Part shown: positions 25,026 to 35,281 of the stretch, in pieces
Layout: every line of letters begins with the position of its first letter
Position numbering within the stretch: the stretch's first letter is position 1
Assembly (NCBI RefSeq): GCF_010389155.1
Contig: NC_057764.1
Location: 43,904,275-43,968,274, forward strand
DNA from: Erigeron canadensis
Taxonomy: Eukaryota > Streptophyta > Magnoliopsida > Asterales > Asteraceae
Direction: 5' to 3'
Length of the DNA: 64,000 nucleotides
Program-made: the position numbers and the translations under genes
Notes under the pieces: model-generated
Database searches by the model: none
Told to the model about the DNA's origin: nothing
Seen by the model: the letters and a program-made list of their open reading frames with translations, nothing else

Positions 25026-26252
25026 CTAATGCCGGTTTGAGCTAAGATCATGAAATACAACAATGGTTGATAATTGATCCTCAGGAATGGAGATAAGAGA
25101 ACTTGGTTGGCCATTTGACCCGCGCCTGTGATGTGTGTTGCTTCTAGTATTCGGGCCATACCCTCTTGTTCCTGAAAACCTGTTATGACCATCGGAAGGG
25201 CCATACCTTCTTGGTCTTCCTGATAACATGTTATGAGTATCGGTCTGGCCATACGCTCTTGGTCTTTCTGACAACATGATATTAGTATCAAACGGGCCAT
25301 GCACTCTTGATCTTTCTGGCAACCTGTTATGAAAATAGGTCGGGCCATTCTCTCTTAGCCCTGCTGATGACCTGTTATAAAAATTGGTCAGTTCACTCTC
25401 TCTTGAACTTACTGGCAACCTGTTATGGGTATAGCCCGGGCCTGAGACAAAAAGCTCGGAGGAAAAAATATCTTCCAAATACAGATTACTGTCAACGGCA
25501 TGCTCGAATGCAGAGAAAATATTATCACTATCTAACATTGAAGGGTCCAATAATGAACTGAACTCATGTTCCAACACAATTGGGTAATTGAGGTCAGGTA
25601 CAACACCAGCCATGAATTCATCATTATCGTAGTCGTCATCCTCATCATTATCATCAACATCGACATACTCCAACTGTATAGTGACTACGTCTTGTTGCTC
25701 CAGTTCTTCCTCCAAGCTTCTCCACTCGAGCTCGCGTTCAGGGTCTACATCTCTTGGTCGAACATTCGGGTGTTCACACCTAGCATGTTTTTTTAGTTGT
25801 GAATAGTTTCCAGAAAAATCACATGTTTCCAATGAGCAACTTCTAACTTTGGAGTCCATAAATCGGCGAGCAGGGTTGACCACTTTCCACCCGTTGATCT
25901 CCCCCCTGCATAGAGGGCAAACAAGCTTAGTTTCTTCTCCTCCGTGAACTTGTGGTGAAGCGTCCGCATTCATGGATGACTTGCGAAACTGAGCAAGGCA
26001 GTTTGAGTGAAAGTCATTCGTGCTACACATGTATGGACGACATCCTTTCTCAAGAGAAGAACAAAGCAAAAGCACAGCATTGTGAGGGTGCTCCATACAA
26101 ATCGGGCATCTAGTTTCTTCCCATTCATTCTCGTTCCCAACCGGCAGAGAAGGAGTTCTGGGCCTAGTCATTCTAACATCTTGGTAGTTACGCGAGTACG
26201 GTGATACCCTACTACACCTATCAACAGATGGAGATCTTCTATCCTTAGGCAT
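25026..26252 (-). CDS. DUF1644 family RING-like zinc-finger protein
   Basis: Plant-specific DUF1644 family, poorly characterised and often annotated as RING/C2H2-like; members have been linked to stress responses. One coding exon, 408 residues. I chose the ATG at 26252 (MPKDRRSPSVDR) because the AG acceptor of a leader intron lies just upstream (26258), placing the earlier in-frame ATG in the intron. A metal-binding cluster spans residues 49-119: CPICMEHPHNAVLLLC, then C71, C76, H82, C85 and CPLCRGEING. A C2H2-like motif follows (C139, C144, H157, H161). Residues 182-213 are acidic. Residues 273-366 form degenerate repeats of a 17-21-residue unit (HNRLPxRSRxxGP type). A decayed copy lies at 33816-34566. 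Molecular function unknown. Confidence 0.93.
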   Translation of the reverse strand: MPKDRRSPSVDRCSRVSPYSRNYQDVRMTRPRTPSLPVGNENEWEETRCPICMEHPHNAVLLLCSSLEKGCRPYMCSTNDFHSNCLAQFRKSSMNADASPQVHGGEETKLVCPLCRGEINGWKVVNPARRFMDSKVRSCSLETCDFSGNYSQLKKHARCEHPNVRPRDVDPERELEWRSLEEELEQQDVVTIQLEYVDVDDNDEDDDYDNDEFMAGVVPDLNYPIVLEHEFSSLLDPSMLDSDNIFSAFEHAVDSNLYLEDIFSSELFVSGPGYTHNRLPVSSRESELTNFYNRSSAGLRENGPTYFHNRLPERSRVHGPFDTNIMLSERPRAYGQTDTHNMLSGRPRRYGPSDGHNRFSGTRGYGPNTRSNTHHRRGSNGQPSSLISIPEDQLSTIVVFHDLSSNRH

Positions 26253-26257
26253 CTTCA

Positions 26258-26934
26258 CTGCAAACAATATATGAGAAGATACAATCATTTCCCTATACAG
26301 CTAGCTACACAACATAATTCCAAACCCAACAATTCCCTGTTATCCTAACCATATTTAACCCATTTAGAGAACCGGCTCAGAACAGATGCAGACCAAACCC
26401 GAGATACTTTACAAATGCCCCCGTCTCAGTAAACGAACCAACAAGGTTACACGCTAGACGCAAAGATCACATACTAGCTATACGAACTGCTTATATACCT
26501 AAAGATCACAACTTTAACAAAAACCACCCCATAATATATAACAACTCATATAATTCCTTTCATATATATATGTTACAAAACATTTTTTTTTTAGAAAAAA
26601 AAAACTACATTTGAGGTTTTAGAAAACGTAGAGGTTAGTTTAACACAAAACTTTCAACCACATTCACCAAACAAAAATTCACTAAATTTGTTCTTTCAAC
26701 CAAAATCATAATCACACTAACAAAAATTTATAAAAAAAAAAAAAAGAAAAAACCAAACAAACACTACAGCAGATCATAGAGTAAAGAATCTAAACCTCAA
26801 CAAACAAAACACAATTCATAACATACATACATACATATAAATATATATATAAAGGTAACTATAAAACCCAAAGTTAACTATTATTATATAGTATAGTATA
26901 GTCGATGAAAAAAAATAAGAGGTAGATATCAGAC
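26258..26934 (-). other. Leader (5'UTR) intron of the DUF1644 gene
   Basis: Donor CAAG|GTCTG at 26935/26934 and acceptor TTTGCAG|TGAAG at 26258/26257, five bases before the start codon. The corresponding stretch in the broken copy (34575-35140) has a recognisable donor region and the same acatacatacat tract, which supports a shared transcribed leader. Confidence 0.7.
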
Positions 26935-27085
26935 CTTGTTTGGGTGATTAAAGAACTTGGAGAATTTTGGGAGGTGTCTGTCTCTGTCTCTGTCTGTCTC
27001 TGTCTCTGTCTGTCGGATGATGAAGTGTTCATATAAGATAGATAAATAGAACGAACTGTACATGTGTTTTCGTATTTATAATGTG
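26935..27085 (-). promoter_or_regulatory. 5'UTR and TATA box of the DUF1644 gene
   Basis: The minus strand has TATAAATA at 27080-27073, followed downstream by a GACAGA/GACAGAGACAG microsatellite (about 26978-27014) and the leader-exon donor. The TATA box is conserved in the duplicate at 35281-35274. The microsatellite is absent there. Confidence 0.6.
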
Positions 27086-28605
27086 ATTTTGTGGTACAAC
27101 TATCTTTTTTGTCCTACGTGATTTACGTTACAAGTTTTTGGGTTGGGTTTTGTTATCACGAGCCCAAAACTCCATGAAACCCTACACTTCTTTTAGCTTT
27201 TTTAAAACCAAAATCTTTTATAAATATTCCGTCAATATCATAATAAAATTTACAGTTATTTCAATATCCTTATGAACTTTCAAAGGATACATATTTATCC
27301 AAATAAACTTTTACTATGATAAATGCATTTAGTTATTTAATTAAAATAAATTATTTTTTAAGAACTTTTACCCCCTTTTAATTTTCTTCTCCAATATAAC
27401 TCTAAACATATTATTTTGTTGAGGATATTGTTTCTCTAATTACAATTATTTAAACTCATACAAATCCCATTTCATCTTTATCAATTTGTGACTTTACTTG
27501 GTTTGTTTTTTACCTTCTTTCATTTGTTTTCTATTTTATAATTTATTAATTTATGGTTTTAATTACTCAAGTTGAATCAAATAGTTAACATCTTTTTTTC
27601 AAAAAAACAAACAAACAAACAAAAATCAAGGTTTAATACTTAGTCCTTTCAAGGAGGAGGTGTTTTTTTACCCCAAGTAAAACATAAAACATAACGTATG
27701 CTATTCCGTTAGGATAAACCTAAGCCTATTATATCTCAACTTTTTCTATACATATTCAAATATGATATTGAAATCCAAAACCTATAACATTGACATTGCT
27801 GTTGCTTTTTTTTTTCTAGTGACATGATACCTTTTGTTAATTTCAGTTATTCAGTTTTATTATATCATTTTTGTTGACACAATTTAATTTGCTAGTGATT
27901 TTTTGTATTTGGAATTTTGTTTTAGAGGCATGAAATAGTGAGATAAGCCATTGATATGTACATATATTGATGTATATACAAATTTTGAATATTAAAATTC
28001 TAGAAATATGATGACATTGTAAAATCTTCGTATTTAAAAGTCTAAATTGTAAGACAATAGTCAAATACTTTATGTAATCTTTATCTTTATAACAAAACAA
28101 ATAGAATATAAAAGCATCTCATAAAATAAAAACGTTGTGGCAAACCTAATCATATGACTTCGTAACATTTTCAAAAAAAAAAATAACAATCTAAATTCTT
28201 TCTCATAAACTGGTGCAGTGCAGCAGCGCTAATGGTGATGGTTGCGGTAACAATGTGGTTATTAATGTAGTAATATATATAAATGATGATAGTGTAGTTA
28301 TTATAGGTGTTTGAGAATGTATGTTGTAAATAACTTTATTACGCATATTCTAAGTATATTAGGTGGAAAGTTTTTAAGTTAGAGTGAATAAAGGAGAAAT
28401 ATAGTTTATATCTATTAATGGCCGAAAGTTGGAAAAAAAATGAGAGATAGTTTAGTTTATATAGAAGTAAAGTTATTATCAAAATAAAATTTTTTTTACT
28501 TTTTGTTAATAAAAACAAATATTATTGTTAAATATACTATTATGTTAGTTGAATCACTAATTTTATTATAATGTTACAATAACAAAAATTATATATATTT
28601 TTAAC
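27086..28605. other. Intergenic, no gene
   Basis: AT-rich DNA without coding signal. A CAAA microsatellite lies at about 27603-27624. Confidence 0.55.
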
Positions 28606-29131
28606 GTACTAGTCCTGATACCCGTACAATGTACGGTAGCTATATATATTGTATCATAAAGAAATTTGAATATGCCACAAACATGATTCATGAGTATGAA
28701 ATAAATTGTGGTTAAAATAAATCGATGATCGAAGCTAAATTATAATAAACAATAATGATAAATATTATATATGTTTAGTTAAAGTTTTGGATTTACCTTA
28801 AATATTTAGAACTACGTCAAAATCAGAACTTGTAAGCATAGTGGATGATGATAGATAGCCTTGTGATTTCGGTTTGTAAACTAAATTTTTTGAAATCTTC
28901 ATGTTAATAACTTGTTATAAACTTACAATTAATATAAGTAATAGGAATAGAAGAATTGAGAAAGAAAAAAAGACAATTTATTAATGAGAAAACAATCAAT
29001 CAAATAAGATTATAATGTCTTTTATATTAATAAGTCAACAGAAGACACATGTCGATCTAAGATTACGCCACGTGTTATTTCAAAAACATGTCAATCCTAG
29101 GTAGATAGATATTTGGTTTTATATATATTGA
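28606..29131 (-). mobile_element. Helitron-like element, minus strand
   Basis: In minus orientation it begins ATCAATATATATAAAACC (near 29131) and ends ACCGTACATTGTACGGGT, then ATCAGGACTAGT (near 28608). The perfect hairpin ACCGTAC/GTACGGT ahead of CTAGT is a good Helitron 3' signature. About 520 bp, no coding potential. Confidence 0.6.
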
Positions 29132-30999
29132 TAACTAGGTGAAACCCGTGCGTTGCACCGGTCTAGTTAACTATCTACATGATTCATCGTATATGACTAA
29201 ATGGCATGCAACAAAAATATTGTTATAAATGAAAAGTGAATAGTTATATATAATAAAATAGATGTTCATATGAATTGAACAATATAAAAGATTCAGACTT
29301 GAAAATCTCTACAAAATGAATATACTTGTAATAGATTGGCCAGAGCCGACCCTTATTCGATTTACATTCAATGTTCTAAATGAACAAAAGCTATTAAACA
29401 GAAGATTCATCTTGTTTTTATTACAGAGCCAATCCTAGATGCCATAACAAAATCCAATATAAGGCCCCAACTTGAAGTAAACACAACACGAACCTAAGAT
29501 CTGCAAGATGTATAAACAAAGTTGTCAACTTAGGGATGAGGGAGCAAATAATGGGCTACCCAACCATTCACAATCCAAGTATGTTTTCAATATAAAAGCA
29601 TGTTAGTGTTTTTTTAATCATGTTTGATAGATTTGAAGTTCATGCAATTGTGTTTGATCAAAAAGGGCATCTAAGGCAATTAGATTCTCAAGAAACCAAA
29701 CTGTAAAATCTCATCCAAAAATATGAGTCAATAAAAAAATAATACCTTATATATACTTGAATATATAATTTTGATGTCGCATTATATAAACATGAATCCA
29801 TAAGCAACCATGTGATAACACCAAAAGGACTTCACTTTCAGCATTACTTTTATCTAGAAATCAACTTACAATAACAAAATATAGAAACAAACTTTCCGGT
29901 ACATTTATAAAATGACTCGTATCACAACGAAGACATTTGATCGGTGATCCAAACCTAACCATCTTGTCCCCCTCTAAAGTAAAAAATAATCCTGGATAAA
30001 AATAATTTTAGGACAGCCAAGTTTATTCGCTCCAAGTTCACCTGTTTTACTTACCCAACCTAACACAACCTAATGGGTGGTGGCCTTTCTTCGCAGTGAA
30101 GTACTTACAGTGAAGACTTTGTCTCATTTGGAGCAATAGAAGATGTTTGCAAAATTAGATCTTGCCTTAAAACAACTTTGGAACTCATGGGTGCCAAGAA
30201 GTACATATTTGTGCTTGGCAGATAGCTCTTGACAGATTACGTACCCGGCCAAACGTTACTTCTTGTGCTATGGAGGTGATTCTATTTTGTATCCTATATG
30301 TGAGCTAGAGAATAAGTTGATGATCAATGTGTCATTGATGGCTCATCTTGTTCTTAATTATAAATGCATTGTTCCTAGTAAGCTGGGGAAAAAAAAACCA
30401 AGCTCATGAAGTTGTGATTCATCATCTAAAAATAACTACTGCAATGAATAATAACCACTTTTCATATTTAAATAACCTAGTCACATAATAAAATCATTTA
30501 TATTTTTGCATCCCATGTATAAGCAACCCAACACAACTCTTACCATTCCTCTTGGGTCAAATTGACGACAAAGTATATGATATTTACTTTCTGATCGCAT
30601 ATGTGTATCTCGATAATTTTAGTTAACACTCAACTAATGCTCAAATTGATCTTTTATCTCTTACCATTCCTTCTATAAGTTAATCCAACAACTCTTACCA
30701 TCCTGACAAATAATCAAATTATACCATATGTAATGACTTACAGATCAATACCATTTATTGTATTGTACACTAAAATCTATCCATACTTTTAATTTTACTT
30801 CTAAAATCAGATCATATTGTGTTGTACAGATCAATACCATTTATTTAAAAAGTTGCCTCTGTACGTAATATTTGGTAACTGAATTTGCTCATGCCATTAG
30901 ACAATATCTAATAATGGACGTTATTCCTTTTATACACTACTTTAGGCCAAAAAAGTGTAGGATGGCATATAGAAGAAACAGATACAGCAAGAATATATC

Positions 31000-31073
31000 T
31001 TTACGGAACCGCATCCAGCTGTAATGTAGGTAGCATGCTCGGGCATTAGATATGTCACGGCTGCAAGTTCCTG
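31000..31073 (-). pseudogene. Exon-like island, unidentified
   Basis: The minus strand has CTTTCAG followed by an open stretch translating ELAAVTYLMPEHATYITAG, bounded by an acceptor-like site. A second island at about 32297-32240 (TTTCAG|GAGATATC..., translating DIYIKRIPSRNIVLYMGKDK) ends before GTATTC. I do not recognise the source gene. They could be captured exons in the candidate Helitron. Confidence 0.3.
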
Positions 31074-31824
31074 AAAGATAGTGAATACTCCAGGACTCGG
31101 AAATTGCAAATTGGATATGAAAAAAATTATGGAACGCTATTTATCTAAATAACTTGTTGGGAAACTGTTCATACCAAGTTGATATTAAAGGCCCTCTTGA
31201 AAGCCACAATGGTTTGACTTGGGAGTGTAATCCAGGCAGTTATTAGCCATGGTTGCAAAGACGGGAGTATAATCCGGGCAGTTGGCAGCAAATAGAGTGC
31301 ATAATTTAGCGTCGGGCAGCCACAGAAAACTGCTACAAATCCTAATTCATATACACCAAAGAAGATTGGTTAGTCAAACGGGTCGTCTAATATAACAGTA
31401 ATTTCTACAAGTAGCCGGCTGCAAGATCCATTAGCTTGTAGACGGTTATCACATGTTATAATATCACGTATAGTACTAAAACCTTGTAACCTGTCATTTG
31501 AATCAATGTCATATCGATTTAATTTTTAAGAGTTGAGTTACCTCATGTGTTTATCAAATAGTATGTATTGGAAATTTCACGTGCTTATGAAAAACCTTTA
31601 TTTTTGATATTCCAACAAATATAACCTCAACGACTAAGATCACTTGTTTCTTGTTAAGGGGTGTTAACTAACTGAACCATCTAAAAAGAGTGCTAAAGAC
31701 AATTGAACCTTTTAGTAGCTCTTCTACTATAAAACTACCACCCACTCATATACTATGATTTGGTGCCAAAATAGGGTCAAAATGCAATTATAGAAAAAGG
31801 CACCGTATTTCGGTGTTAATAAAC

Positions 31825-31925
31825 ATTCCAACCCAACTGGTCAGACCCGTTACCCAAATTGACAGTCGTTCCAACCCAACTGGCCAGACCCGTTACCCAA
31901 ATTGACAGCCGTTCCAACCCAACTA
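31825..31925. repeat. 43-bp tandem repeat, 2.3 copies
   Basis: Units start at 31825, 31868 and 31911 (GTTCCAACCCAACTGG...). The period is exactly 43 bp and the full copies differ at a few positions. Confidence 0.9.
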
Positions 31926-32537
31926 TAAATGACCTAAGTCAACTTAACCCATTTAGACCTGTTACGCAACCCAAACCGATATTCAATTATAATCCTAATA
32001 TGACCCATCTTCTTTTCCATTACCTTGAGAATAATATTTATTACTTTTTGTCAATTCTCGCATATGTAACATACCAGCCATCCTAATCAAGCAATTGTAA
32101 AGATGGTCCATGAATTGTTTAAAACACTATTGAAGATAAGTAAAATAATGAGTTATACAAAAGTTAACATCTTATTTGTTTAGAAAACAATAATCTAAAC
32201 AACCGTATAAATAATCAAGAGACGAAATGAATACCTTATCCTTTCCCATATAAAGAACTATGTTCCGTGATGGAATCCGCTTAATATAGATATCTCCTGA
32301 AACAATTTTAAAGAATAAAGCATATAGGTTACTAATTCGAAACTTCGAATCTGTTGGATAAAAAACAGAAAAACCACATACATCGATCATGCAAAAACTC
32401 TTTATATATATAAATCACACAAAAACTGATTTAATCAAATAAATCACATAAATGTACATGCTTTGATGGCGTATGTGCTCACTGACTTTAATCAAGACCA
32501 TATGCGCACAATAAACTTTGGTATTCGTATATATCTC

Positions 32538-32829
32538 TGATTTATATATCGAAAACATTAAAAAAACTGATTAAACAGGTTAGGGATCGAAAATTGTTAC
32601 CTGGGATGATACCCGATTTCGCTGCGCGTGTTAGCCAGAAAAAAAAAGTTAATGTTCAAATGGATTAAACCTTTTTACGGCTGAAAATAACGCTGCATCA
32701 TATAACCTTATCTCTGATTTATATATCGAAAACATTCAAAAAAAAAAGATTGATTAAACAGTCAAAGGATCGAAAATTGTTACCTGAAATGATATCTGAT
32801 TTCGAACGTGTTAGCCGGAATAAAAAAAA
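32538..32829. repeat. Direct repeat pair, about 115 bp each
   Basis: 32538-32648 and 32714-32829 share gatttatatatcgaaaacat, ggatcgaaaattgttacctg and cgtgttagcc with indels; about 60 bp of different sequence separates them. Confidence 0.8.
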
Positions 32830-33072
32830 CTGTTGTGTTGATATAATATACATATAGTCATTTTAAAAAACCCCTAAATCTTAGGGATTTAGGGATCAGA
32901 GGTTATCTGATAGAAATTAGGAAGAAATATAAGGAGTAAAGATTTGAAGGAAACAAATTAAAAATAGGAATAGAGTTGATGGGTTGGGATCTGCATTTTT
33001 TTTTAAAAAAAAAAAAGTCTAAGTAAGTGAGCGTTTATTATTAGTGGGTTTGATAATTATAAACAAAACCTC

Positions 33073-33150
33073 TCGAGGTTCAAATGGTAAACACGCTCGG
33101 CTTTTAAGAGTAACGCCGTGGGTTCGAAACCCAGGAGCCTTACTTTTTTT
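33073..33150 (+). other. tRNA-like polymerase III head (SINE or decayed tRNA)
   Basis: GGTTCAAATGG resembles an A box, and GGGTTCGAAACCC is a perfect B box about 45 bases later, followed by a T run that would stop polymerase III. The bases CTTTTAA would place TTT in an anticodon-like loop, but acceptor and D stems do not close, so this is not a functional tRNA gene. SINE head is my best reading. Confidence 0.4.
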
Positions 33151-33189
33151 TATTAATAAAGGGTATATTTATAGCTTACATGCTTATGT

Positions 33190-33325
33190 GGACTCTACAC
33201 ATCAGCCGTAAAACGCTGATGTGGCTGCTAACGTGACGTTCGAATCGCTCTGGTAACGCCACATCAGAAAACGCTGACATGGCGGGCTCAGAGAGCGCCA
33301 CCCGAGCGCTTTCTGATAGCCTTTT
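33190..33325. repeat. Cluster of short palindromes
   Basis: CACATCAGC...GCTGATGTG (33197-33222) is a perfect 9-bp inverted repeat. CGCCACATCAG...CTGACATGGCG (33258-33285) is an imperfect one sharing the same motif. They lie next to the apparent Helitron 5' end at 33340. Confidence 0.6.
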
Positions 33326-33815
33326 ATATATAGATATAGATATAGAAGTTAAAAGATACTCGATCGGGTTGAACCTGATTGATTGGTTAGGACTCGTGTA
33401 ATATAGATATGGAATAACGCAGAAGAAGTGGTTGTGTACATGTGAAGAATTGTTAAGTGTATACAAGAACTGGACAACCATATATATAAAATTCATAGAC
33501 GACGTTTTCTGCGGCTCTCCAGTTTCAAAAAAAAAGGAAAAAAGAAAACAAAAACAGATGATCAAAAGTACCAAATTACTAGACAGAAGGTCAAAAGGTA
33601 CGCCCACAAAAATAGGATTTGCATTGTATCAATATAAACCTCACTGAAGCCGCACATAATTACCCTGTAGATATATACTGACATAATTAAAAAGCTAATT
33701 AAAGCCGGTTTGAGCTAAGCTCATGAAATTCAACAACGGTTGATAATTGCTCCTCATGATTGGCATTACGAGAACTTATTTCACCCGCGCCTGCTGCGAT
33801 GTGTGTAGCTTCTAG

Positions 33816-34566
33816 CTAGTATTCGGGCCATACCCGGCCTCTTGGCCCTGCAGCTGATAACCTGTTATAAGAATTGACTCTTGAACTTACTGGCAACCGA
33901 GCATTGAAGTCAGAGGAAAGCCTATGTAACGCAAAACGGATAAAGTCGAGATACAGAATGACTAAATAGGCGTCGACATCGTTATCATAGTCATTATCGA
34001 CATATGCCAACTGCATAGCCAATATGTCTTGTTGCTCCAAAATTCCCCCCATCCTTGTCCACTCGAGCTCGCGTTCAGGGTCTACATCTGTTGGTCGAAC
34101 ATTCGGGTGTTCACACCTAGCATGCTTTCTTAGTTGTGCATAGCTTCCAGAATGTTTCCAATGAGCAACTTCTTACTTTGGAGTCCATACATCGGCGACC
34201 ACTTTCCACCCGTTGATCTGCCCCCTGCAGAGATCGAGGGCAAACAAGCTGCTTACTAGTTTCTTCTCCTGCGTGAACTTGTGGTGAAGCGTCCGCATTC
34301 ACGGATGACTTGCGAAACTGATCCAGGCAGTTTGAGTGACGATAACTCGTGTTACACATGAATGGACGGCATCCTTTCTCAAGAGAAGAGCAAAGCAGTA
34401 GCACAGCGTTGTGAGGGTGCTCCATACAAACTGGGCATCTAGTTTCTTCCCATTTCCCAACCGGCAGAGGAGTTCTGGGCCTGGTCTTTCTAACATCTTG
34501 GTCGTCACGTGATACCCTACTACACCTATCGAGAGATGAAGTAGAAGATCTTCTATCCTTAGGCAT
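33816..34566 (-). pseudogene. Decayed duplicate of the DUF1644 gene
   Basis: Closely matches the intact gene at 25026-26252. The start (MPKDRRSSTSSLDRCSRV) and first zinc cluster (CPVCMEHPHNAVLLLC) are kept. A 4-base insertion near 34230 destroys the second Cys pair (CPLCRG becomes CPRSLQG). A roughly 10-base deletion then restores the frame through MDSKVRSCSLET, and a deletion near 34150 shifts it again to a premature stop at 34117. The remainder is readable in another frame (33816-34052, LEQQDILAMQLAYVD), with most of the acidic region and C-terminal repeats deleted. A shortened protein of about 149 residues is formally possible but lacks the complete metal site. Confidence 0.9.
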
Positions 34567-35281
34567 CTTCAATTCACTGCAAACAATGAGATCTTAATTA
34601 ATTAAACATATAAGCTAGATACAATCATTTCCTATACAACCACACAATGTAATTAATTCCAAACAAGTCTATTGTTGTTTAATTTTCTTCTCTCAAGAAT
34701 TACCAAAAAGGCATATATGTTATCCAAACCATATATATTAATCAAGTTTCTTAATTGTGAAATAGTTTTACCCTAAAGTAATACGAATTGCTATAGTAAT
34801 ATACCTATAGATCAAAACTTTAGTAAACCACCCCCCACAATATAACAACTCATATAAGTAACTCCTTCCTTGTAAATGTTACAAAACATATACTATATAT
34901 AAAAAAAAAAACCACTACGTTTTGGGTTTTAAAAAACGAAGAGGTTAACTTTACAAACACCAAAACTTTGAACTGAATTCACCTATACCAAAATCATAAT
35001 CACAATAAAAGTATTAAAAACAAATGAGCAAACAAAACACAATTCGTAACATACATACATACATAACGGTAACGAAAAGCCAAGGTAACTATTATCATAT
35101 AGATATAATATAACTGATGAAAAAATAACAGGTAGATATCAAACCTTTTTTGGGTGGTGATTAACGAACTTGGAGAATTTTGGATGATCGATGATGATGT
35201 GTTTGAAAAAGAACGAACCGTATATATATATATGTAAACATACATTTGTTTGAAAAAAAACACAAACACACCGTATTTATA
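34567..35281 (-). promoter_or_regulatory. Duplicated leader intron and promoter of the DUF1644 copy
   Basis: Matches 26253-27085 in patches: tgcaaacaat next to the start, aacatacatacatacat, the donor-side block ggtagatatcaaacctt, cttggagaattttgg, and the TATA box TATAAATA (35281-35274). The similarity continues upstream (cgttacaagttttt...tcacgagccca), so the duplicated unit included the promoter. Confidence 0.75.

Larger units (their letters stand above)
29133..33340 (-). mobile_element. Candidate larger Helitron, minus strand
   Basis: The left end in minus orientation reads CCGGTGCAACGCACGGG, then TTTCACCTAGT (a Helitron-type 3' end at 29133). The right end reads TCTATATCTATATATAAAAGG (33340), like a Helitron 5' end. 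If both belong together the element is about 4.2 kb. It contains exon-like islands (about 31070-31000 and 32297-32240), a 43-bp tandem repeat, a duplicated segment at 32.5-32.8 kb and a tRNA-like box. No Rep/helicase protein is visible. Pairing of the two ends is inference. Confidence 0.3.

Noticed and set aside
33073..33145. Functional tRNA-Lys(UUU) gene
   Set aside because: The B box and an anticodon-like loop are present, but acceptor and D stems do not pair; a SINE head or decayed tRNA fits better.
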